NCBI GenBank assembly: GCA_043777755.1
Contig: JAYWHK010000257.1
Coordinates: forward strand, 1-7,410
Source: CANHEE01 sp043777755
GTDB lineage: Bacteria > Bacteroidota > Bacteroidia > Chitinophagales > Saprospiraceae
DNA: 7,410 bases
Reading direction: 5' to 3'
The position numbers were made by a program, and so were the translations under genes. The notes beneath the pieces are model-generated. The model ran no database searches and was not told the origin of the DNA. It worked only from the letters and a program-made list of their open reading frames with translations. Of the stretch, positions 1 to 4,563 are shown one piece after another (positions within the stretch are counted from its first letter, which is position 1; each line of letters begins with the position of its first letter).

Positions 1-96
1 CTTCCATATCCAGAGGAGATTAAATACCTAATGTTGAGTTTGAATAACAAAGATAAAGATTTTTGGGAAATATCAGCAACAAATTTGCTACACTAA
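1..96 (+). CDS. C-terminal end of an unidentified upstream gene (partial)
   Basis: Frame 1 is open from the window edge to a TAA stop at 94-96, giving 31 residues that begin LPYPEEIKYL and end ISATNLLH. The 5' part lies outside the window and the family is not recognisable from this tail. The piece is hydrophilic and lysine/asparagine-rich, with no membrane segment or motif. It stops 4 bases before the likely start of the crystallin-type gene, and no promoter-like TAnnTTTG box is visible in between, so the two are probably co-transcribed. Because the next reading frame is itself open from base 44, this could also be the upstream part of one longer protein joined by a frameshift. An open frame this short could be chance, but its position and the tight junction favour a real gene end. 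Confidence 0.45.
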   Translation, partial: LPYPEEIKYLMLSLNNKDKDFWEISATNLLH

Positions 97-100
97 GAAT

Positions 101-700
101 TTGGTAATTGTTTTTGAACACGACAATCTACAAGGAAATTGTTATATTTTGCAATCTGACAATGCCTCAAACCAACCCAATAAGGACTTTACGCAAGCCC
201 GTATTGCGTTTGGAAAAGACACTGACAATCGCAAACTTTCAGGAACAAAAGACCTAAACGATATGATTTCGTCGATGCTTGTTTTTGACCCAAATCAAGA
301 TTATGTCACTTTATTTGAGCATTGTGACAATCCAAATTATGGTCAAACAGAAAACATGACAAAAGTATATCCTGCACCATTACCGACACAAGCAAACAGC
401 CTTGATGCGTTCAATTGCATTGGTGGTAATTGGGGCTGGAATAGCCTCGAGAAACTTAATTATTTCAATGACCGTACAAGCTCTTTATTTTTTGGAGATG
501 GTCACGTTTTGCGAGATGCACTCATTTATGAGGACAATAATTTTGCTGGGCAGTCCAATTCTGTTCGTGCCGATATGCGTTGTTTTAAAAACTTAAAATA
601 CAGCAATACAAGCAAAGGAATTTTTAGTTCTGATTGGAATGACCGAACTTCTTCTATCGTTGTGCGAATGGGTACAAGTTATGTAGAGATTGTAAATTAA
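101..700 (+). CDS. Beta/gamma-crystallin-type calcium-binding protein with three Greek-key motifs
   Basis: The 199-residue protein shows three units typical of microbial beta/gamma-crystallins. Each opens with an aromatic-Glu corner ending in glycine (FEHDNLQG at 5-12, FEHCDNPNYG at 72-81, YEDNNFAG at 143-150). Each closes with the calcium signature N/D-N/D-x-x-S/T-S (NDMISS 53-58, NDRTSS 123-128, NDRTSS 180-185). In the family these motifs bind calcium between beta-strands and stabilise the fold; the cellular role in bacteria is mostly unknown. No signal peptide is seen, so a cytoplasmic location is the default if the start is right. The start used is TTG at 101, directly before the first predicted strand (VIVFEH). 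There is no ATG in the upstream open stretch (44-100), so the true start is uncertain. Corner-to-signature spacings (about 30-42 residues) are longer than in compact crystallins. The family call is firm; start and function are not. Confidence 0.78.
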   Translation: MVIVFEHDNLQGNCYILQSDNASNQPNKDFTQARIAFGKDTDNRKLSGTKDLNDMISSMLVFDPNQDYVTLFEHCDNPNYGQTENMTKVYPAPLPTQANSLDAFNCIGGNWGWNSLEKLNYFNDRTSSLFFGDGHVLRDALIYEDNNFAGQSNSVRADMRCFKNLKYSNTSKGIFSSDWNDRTSSIVVRMGTSYVEIVN

Positions 701-718
701 GAAAAATTACAAAACAAA

Positions 719-817
719 AAAACCACAAAGCAGCAGATTGTACGAAAATTGAAGAAATTTTTATTTTATAAAAATTTCATTATCAATACTTTATACAATC
801 TATTACTTTGTGGTTTT
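719..817. terminator. Long imperfect palindrome between convergent genes, probable bidirectional terminator
   Basis: Three nested stems are visible. The outer stem is AAAACCACAAAG (719-730) with CTTTGTGGTTTT (806-817). The middle stem is AGATTGTA (735-742) with TACAATCT (794-801), separated from the outer one by a symmetric 4x4 internal loop. The inner stem is 11 bp (754-764 with 768-778) around a TTT loop. A short ATTG/CAAT pairing (748-751 with 784-787) lies between the middle and inner stems. The outer arm is followed by a T-rich run on both strands, as expected for a terminator serving both the crystallin gene and katG, whose ends it separates. The size is unusual for a simple terminator, so a relic of a small palindromic element is an alternative. 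Confidence 0.6.
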
Positions 818-855
818 ATATTTTCAAGTCCTTTTCAGCTTTGTAAGACTTTTCG

Positions 856-881
856 ACTTACGACTCTTATAACTTACGACT
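856..881 (-). repeat. 10-bp direct repeat across the katG stop codon
   Basis: ACTTACGACT occurs at 856-865 and again at 872-881. The second copy contains the katG stop codon (complement of 874-876). The copies are 16 bp apart, start to start. This looks like a small local duplication at the gene's 3' end. No function is proposed. Confidence 0.5.
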
Positions 882-3084
882 TTACATCAAATCTATCCAA
901 ATTCATTACTTTTGTCCAAGCAGCTACGAAATCATTGACGAACATTTCTTCCGAATCTGAACAACCATACACTTCTGCAATCGCTCTAAGTTCTGAGTTT
1001 GAACCAAAAATCAAATCCGCACGAGTGCCTGTCCAACGAAGCTCGCCCGTTGCACGATTACGACCTTCAAACACATCTTGCGCAGAAGAAGCCGCTTTCC
1101 AAGTTGTACTAATATCCAATAGATTAACAAAGAAGTCGTTTGTTAAAGTTTCTGGACGTTTTGTGAAAACACCATGCTTAGAAAAACCATAATTGGTATT
1201 CAAAACACGCATACCTCCAACTAAAACTGTCATTTCTGGCGCAGTTAAAGTCAATAATTGTGCTTTATCCAACAATAATTCCTCCGAAGATGCTCTACGT
1301 CTTGATTTCAAATAGTTACGGAAACCATCAGCAGCAGGCTCTAAAACGCCAAAAGATTCAACATCAGTTTGCGCTTGAGAAGCATCCATACGACCCGCTG
1401 TAAAAGGAACAGTAATTTTATGACCAGCATTTTTTGCAGCCATTTCGATACCGACACAACCACCCAAAACAATCAAATCCGCCAATGAAACATAATTGTC
1501 ACCAACGTTAAATGCCGTTTGAATTGCCTCATACTTTTCTAAAACAGTTGCCAAAAGACCTGGGTGATTTACGTCCCAATCTTTTTGTGGCGCAAGGCGA
1601 ATACGTGCGCCATTTGCGCCGCCACGCTTGTCAGAACCACGGAAAGTAGAAGCCGAAGCCCAAGCCGTCGAAACCAATTGAGAAATAGTCAAACCTGATT
1701 CACGAATGTCTTTTTTCAATGATTTTACATCATTTCCATTGATAATTGCTTGTGTTGCAGCAGGAATTGGGTCTTGCCAAATCAACTCTTCAGCAGGAAC
1801 TTCTGAGCCAATGTAACGAGAGCGAGGTCCCATATCACGATGCGTCAATTTGAACCATGCACGAGCAAAAGCATCTGCAAAAGCATCAGGATTTTCAAAA
1901 AAGCGTCTTGATATTTTTTCGTAAGCAGGATCTACTCTCAACGCCAAATCAGCCGTTGTCATTACAGGCGCATGACTTTTTGCTGGATTATGAGCGTCTG
2001 GCACTGTTCCTGCACCACCGCCATCTTTGGGCTTCCATTGGTGCGCACCAGCTGGGCTTTTTGTCAATTCCCATTCAAAACCAAAAAGATTTTCAAAGTA
2101 ATTGTTGCTCCATTTTGTAGGCGTTGTCGTCCAAGCACCTTCCAAACCACTTGTGATGGTATGCTCTCCATGACCAGTGCCAAAAGAGTTTTTCCAACCC
2201 AAACCTTGTTCTTCGATACTTGACGCTTCGGGTTCTCTACCAACATAAACATCAGGGTCAGCAGCACCGTGCATCTTACCAAAAGTATGTCCGCCAGCTA
2301 CCAAAGCTACAGTTTCTTCATCGTTCATTGCCATACGAGCAAATGTTTCACGAATATCACGAGCCGAACCCAGTACGTCAGGATTACCGTTAGGCCCTTG
2401 CGGATTTACATAAATCAAACCCATCTGAACAGCTCCCAACGGGTCGTCCAACTGACGGTCGCCTGTATAACGCTTATCGCCTAACCATTCCGTTTCATTT
2501 CCCCAATTGATGTCTTCTTCAGCTTCCCAAATGTCTTCACGACCACCTGCAAAACCAAACGTTTGAAAGCCCATTGATTCTAATGCGCAGTTTCCTGTCA
2601 AAATCATCAAATCTGCCCAAGACAATTTTCTACCATATTTTTGCTTAATTGACCACAACAACAAACGAGCTTTATCCAAATTTCCATTGTCAGGCCAACT
2701 GTTCAACGGCGCAAAACGTTGATTCCCAGTACCTCCGCCACCACGACCATCAGTCGTGCGGTATGTACCTGCGCTATGCCAAGCCATACGAATAAAGAAA
2801 GGGCCATAGTGACCATAATCCGCAGGCCACCAATCTTGCGAAGTCGTCATTAGATCAACAATGTCTTTTTTTACTTCCGCCAAATCAAGTGATTTGAACT
2901 CCTCAGCATAATCAAATGCCTTACCCATTGGATTAGACAAGGTAGAATGTTGGCGTAAAATATTCAATTTCAGTTGGTTAGGCCACCAATCACGGTTGGT
3001 CATGCCATTACCAGCACTTTGTTTTAATGTTGCCCCAGAAAAAGGACATTTAGCTTCGCTTCCCGAAGTTATATTTTTTTCCAT
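874..3084 (-). CDS. katG: Catalase-peroxidase KatG
   Basis: This is a haem enzyme that removes hydrogen peroxide by catalase and peroxidase reactions, normally cytoplasmic and part of the oxidative-stress response. The 736 residues match the usual family length of about 720-760, and the frame is intact. The distal pocket is present as RMAWH with Arg99, Trp102 and His103; the proximal haem ligand is His266 in GGHTFGK. The residues of the covalent Met-Tyr-Trp adduct required for catalase activity are all there: Trp102, Tyr225 (in GLIYVNP) and Met251 (in RMAMND). Asp132 (SWPDN), Ser312 (the position of Ser315 in Mycobacterium tuberculosis KatG), Trp318 and the HRDMGPxxRY segment (415-424) are also conserved. 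The second, non-haem peroxidase-like domain (about 430-736) is complete. The start MEKNITSGSEAKCPFSG fits the family's N-terminus. The gene has its own convergent terminator, a divergent neighbour and an exceptionally structured upstream region. By conserved residues it should be fully active. Confidence 0.98.
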   Translation of the reverse strand: MEKNITSGSEAKCPFSGATLKQSAGNGMTNRDWWPNQLKLNILRQHSTLSNPMGKAFDYAEEFKSLDLAEVKKDIVDLMTTSQDWWPADYGHYGPFFIRMAWHSAGTYRTTDGRGGGGTGNQRFAPLNSWPDNGNLDKARLLLWSIKQKYGRKLSWADLMILTGNCALESMGFQTFGFAGGREDIWEAEEDINWGNETEWLGDKRYTGDRQLDDPLGAVQMGLIYVNPQGPNGNPDVLGSARDIRETFARMAMNDEETVALVAGGHTFGKMHGAADPDVYVGREPEASSIEEQGLGWKNSFGTGHGEHTITSGLEGAWTTTPTKWSNNYFENLFGFEWELTKSPAGAHQWKPKDGGGAGTVPDAHNPAKSHAPVMTTADLALRVDPAYEKISRRFFENPDAFADAFARAWFKLTHRDMGPRSRYIGSEVPAEELIWQDPIPAATQAIINGNDVKSLKKDIRESGLTISQLVSTAWASASTFRGSDKRGGANGARIRLAPQKDWDVNHPGLLATVLEKYEAIQTAFNVGDNYVSLADLIVLGGCVGIEMAAKNAGHKITVPFTAGRMDASQAQTDVESFGVLEPAADGFRNYLKSRRRASSEELLLDKAQLLTLTAPEMTVLVGGMRVLNTNYGFSKHGVFTKRPETLTNDFFVNLLDISTTWKAASSAQDVFEGRNRATGELRWTGTRADLIFGSNSELRAIAEVYGCSDSEEMFVNDFVAAWTKVMNLDRFDVKS

Positions 3085-3165
3085 TTTTTTATTTTTAAAA
3101 AGATAGTTACTTAAGTATTTGGGCTAAATTAATTGATATTATTTTTTTCAGTCGATTGCTCAAAA

Positions 3166-3179
3166 AGTTATAAATAACT
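3166..3179. promoter_or_regulatory. Operator-like 14-bp dyad, copy 1
   Basis: AGTTAT-AA-ATAACT is itself a perfect inverted repeat with a 2-bp centre, inside the left inner arm of the large palindrome. The same dyad with centre TT recurs at 3191-3204, centre to centre 25 bp away. A two-fold symmetric AT-rich site repeated upstream of a peroxide-defence gene resembles a binding site for a dimeric regulator. Fur/PerR-type sites are AT-rich dyads of similar size, but this does not match the PerR consensus closely enough to name the factor. Confidence 0.4.
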
Positions 3180-3190
3180 TCCTTATAGTC

Positions 3191-3204
3191 AGTTATTTAT
3201 AACT
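3191..3204. promoter_or_regulatory. Operator-like 14-bp dyad, copy 2
   Basis: AGTTAT-TT-ATAACT is the second copy of the dyad, in the right inner arm. Because the site is self-complementary, two such sites side by side would automatically create the inner hairpin. The pairing may therefore be a by-product of operator duplication rather than an RNA structure. Confidence 0.4.
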
Positions 3205-3258
3205 TTTTTCTCAACGACAAAATAATATCAATTAATTTTGAACGCCCACTCAACGCTG

Positions 3259-3284
3259 CAAAAGTACAATAATCATTGAAACAA
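3259..3284 (-). promoter_or_regulatory. Candidate katG promoter (Bacteroidota type)
   Basis: On the minus strand TACTTTTG (complement of 3259-3266) is a perfect match to the Bacteroidota -7 box TAnnTTTG. A TTG (complement of 3282-3284) could be the -33 element, although the 15-bp spacing is shorter than usual. Transcription would start near 3252-3254, giving a leader of about 170 nt that contains the entire 113-nt palindrome. A weaker alternative, TATCTTTT (complement of 3098-3105), lies 13 bases before the ATG and lacks the final G and a clear TTG. Confidence 0.55.
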
Positions 3285-3321
3285 TCGTTATTTTCTCTTA
3301 TATTTTTCTAAAGAAAAGAAC

Positions 3322-3329
3322 TACCTTTG
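3322..3329 (+). promoter_or_regulatory. -7 promoter box for the DUF2279-like gene
   Basis: TACCTTTG perfectly matches TAnnTTTG and lies 15 bases before the ATG at 3345. The transcript would have a leader of only about 10 nt. No clear -33 TTG is present at the usual distance; TTA at 3298-3300 is the nearest. The box is separate from and divergent to the katG promoter. Confidence 0.6.
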
Positions 3330-3344
3330 TCTTAAAATTCACTC

Positions 3345-4361
3345 ATGCGTACATTTCTCTTAATCTTCTTTTTCTCTTTTTTTCTTATAAAAAATAGTGT
3401 TGCACAAGAAACAAAAAAACTGCCACTACTCTCTTTTCAAGCGGCTGATTCTTTGAATAAAAAACGGGTTTGGACAATCACAGGTATCGGAACATCTTGT
3501 TATGTCGGAATGTTTGCACTGCTCAATCAGGCTTGGTATTCAAGCTATAGCAAAGTACCGTTTCATTATTTTAATGACAACGATGAATGGATGCAAATGG
3601 ACAAAGTAGGTCATGTTTTTGGTGGTTATTTTGAGAGTCGTTGGTTCAGTCAAGCCTATCAATGGGCTGGTGTTCGACAAAAAAATGCGGCTTGGATTGG
3701 CTTTGGTGCAGGAATGTTGGTACAAGGAACACTTGAATTTTCTGACGGTTTTTCTGAAAAATGGGGTTTTTCAAAAGGCGATATTTTAGGAAATACCATT
3801 GGTGCGTCTTTGTTTTTAGGTCAAGAATTAGGGTGGAAAGAGCAACGTTTGATGATGAAAGTTTCCAATACACCCGTCAAATACCCAAGTGATTTTGTTT
3901 TTTCAGACGATAAAAAATACAATATCCGTTTGAGTGACAAGGCAGCTGATTTGTATGGAAATAATTATATTGTTAGCTTTTTGAAAGATTATAATGCCCA
4001 AACGCTTTGGCTTTCAGCAAATATTCATTCTTTTTTACCCAACAGTCGAGTTCCAAAATGGTTGAACGTTGCCGTAGGCTATGGCGCACAAAATATGTAT
4101 GTTGGTGATAATCAATATTTTTGGAAACAAGAATCCGCTAAAAATGGAATTCCAGCAGGTACGGTTTTTAATATTGATAAAAATTTATTTCCTCGTTATC
4201 GTCAATATTACCTTTCCTTAGATGTTGATTTGACTAAAATAAAAACCAAAAGTCATTTTTTGCGAACGATTTTTCATGCTGTAAATATTTTAAAAATCCC
4301 TGCACCTACCTTGGAATTTAACAGCGCAGGAAAGATGCGATTCCTCCCTGTTTACTTCTAA
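3345..4361 (+). CDS. Secreted DUF2279-family (YfiM-like) protein of unknown function
   Basis: The 338-residue protein begins with a signal peptide (charged MR, a Phe/Leu/Ile-rich core, then SVA-QETKK with probable cleavage near residue 20-21). The body carries the pattern I associate with DUF2279, the family of the predicted lipoprotein YfiM: DKVGH at 86-90, followed by a glycine/aromatic segment, then EFSDGFSEKWGFSKGD (131-146) and GNTIGASL (149-156). Hydrophobic stretches lie at about 45-60 and 115-128. The C-terminal half (about 215-338) alternates polar and hydrophobic residues and ends in phenylalanine (PVYF), which fits an outer-membrane or periplasmic beta-rich protein. There is no lipobox cysteine at the signal peptide end, unlike YfiM. 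The function of the family is unknown. The gene is divergent from katG and has its own promoter box and a very short leader. Family call from motif recall, not from a search. Confidence 0.72.
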   Translation: MRTFLLIFFFSFFLIKNSVAQETKKLPLLSFQAADSLNKKRVWTITGIGTSCYVGMFALLNQAWYSSYSKVPFHYFNDNDEWMQMDKVGHVFGGYFESRWFSQAYQWAGVRQKNAAWIGFGAGMLVQGTLEFSDGFSEKWGFSKGDILGNTIGASLFLGQELGWKEQRLMMKVSNTPVKYPSDFVFSDDKKYNIRLSDKAADLYGNNYIVSFLKDYNAQTLWLSANIHSFLPNSRVPKWLNVAVGYGAQNMYVGDNQYFWKQESAKNGIPAGTVFNIDKNLFPRYRQYYLSLDVDLTKIKTKSHFLRTIFHAVNILKIPAPTLEFNSAGKMRFLPVYF

Positions 4362-4395
4362 ATTTTCATGGTAGCTGTTTGTTATTAAACGTAAT

Positions 4396-4419
4396 ATTAT
4401 TGTAAAAAATAATTTTTTT
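4396..4419 (+). terminator. Weak AT-only terminator candidate after the DUF2279-like gene
   Basis: ATTATT (4396-4401) pairs with AATAAT (4408-4413) around a 6-nt loop, and the stem runs into seven T residues (4413-4419), 35 bases after the stop codon. The stem contains no G or C, so it would be weak. In DNA this AT-rich it may be chance. Confidence 0.3.
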
Positions 4420-4434
4420 ATCAAAAAAAAGACA

Positions 4435-4448
4435 ATTGTACATACAAT
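4435..4448. promoter_or_regulatory. Operator-like 14-bp dyad upstream of the 942-residue gene
   Basis: ATTGTA-CA-TACAAT is a perfect inverted repeat with a 2-bp centre, placed 16 bases before the candidate -7 box, where a regulator could contact the promoter. It has the same 6-2-6 geometry as the dyads upstream of katG but a different sequence, so a shared regulator is not implied. Confidence 0.35.
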
Positions 4449-4464
4449 ATATAATGAAATTATG

Positions 4465-4472
4465 TAATTTTG
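4465..4472 (+). promoter_or_regulatory. -7 promoter box for the 942-residue gene
   Basis: TAATTTTG perfectly matches the Bacteroidota box TAnnTTTG and lies 91 bases before the ATG at 4564, implying a leader of about 85 nt. The nearest TTG (4436-4438, within the dyad) is 26 bases upstream, longer than the usual spacing, so the -33 element is unclear. The leader shows no strong hairpin. Confidence 0.5.
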
Positions 4473-4563
4473 TGACACACAAACATAAAGAGAAAATGTC
4501 CTATCTTTAATTATTACATTAGAAAACAAAACAAATACTGTAAAATCCATCTCACTCAACACT

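Larger units (their letters stand above)
3126..3238. repeat. 113-nt near-palindrome in the katG upstream region
   Basis: The outer arms AAATTAATTGATATTATTTT (3126-3145) and AAAATAATATCAATTAATTT (3219-3238) are perfect 20-bp reverse complements. The inner arms (3162-3179 and 3191-3208) are perfect over 18 bp around an 11-nt loop. Between the stems, GTCG/CGAC (3151-3154 with 3215-3218) and TTG/CAA (3156-3158 with 3212-3214) also pair, giving about 45 pairs in all. TGGGC (3120-3124) and GCCCA (3244-3248) could extend the base of the hairpin. If katG starts at the TACTTTTG promoter to the right, the whole structure sits in the katG mRNA leader. If a weaker promoter nearer the ATG is used, it lies upstream as DNA. 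Candidates are a leader hairpin, an operator cluster, or the relic of a small palindromic element. Because the flanking genes diverge, it is not a terminator for either. Confidence 0.9.

Noticed and set aside
749..1192. 147-codon plus-strand open frame covering the end of katG
   Set aside because: Most of it is antisense to the well-conserved katG C-terminus, it has no family resemblance, and its start lies within the intergenic palindrome.
1857..2484. Several 70-90-codon open frames on both strands inside katG
   Set aside because: They overlap the intact KatG frame, whose conserved motifs explain the sequence; they have no promoters or recognisable motifs.
3126..3238. Reading the 113-nt palindrome as an insertion sequence or terminator
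   Set aside because: It has no coding capacity and no clear target-site duplication, and the flanking genes point away from it, so neither reading is supported by this window alone.
735..4448. Shared ATTGTA/TACAAT pieces in the 719-817 palindrome and the 4435-4448 dyad
   Set aside because: Only six or seven bases are shared, which is expected by chance in AT-rich DNA, and the contexts differ (terminator versus promoter).
4496..4510. Four-codon upstream frame (MSYL) in the leader of the large gene
   Set aside because: Too short and far from the start codon (over 50 bases) to support a regulatory leader peptide.
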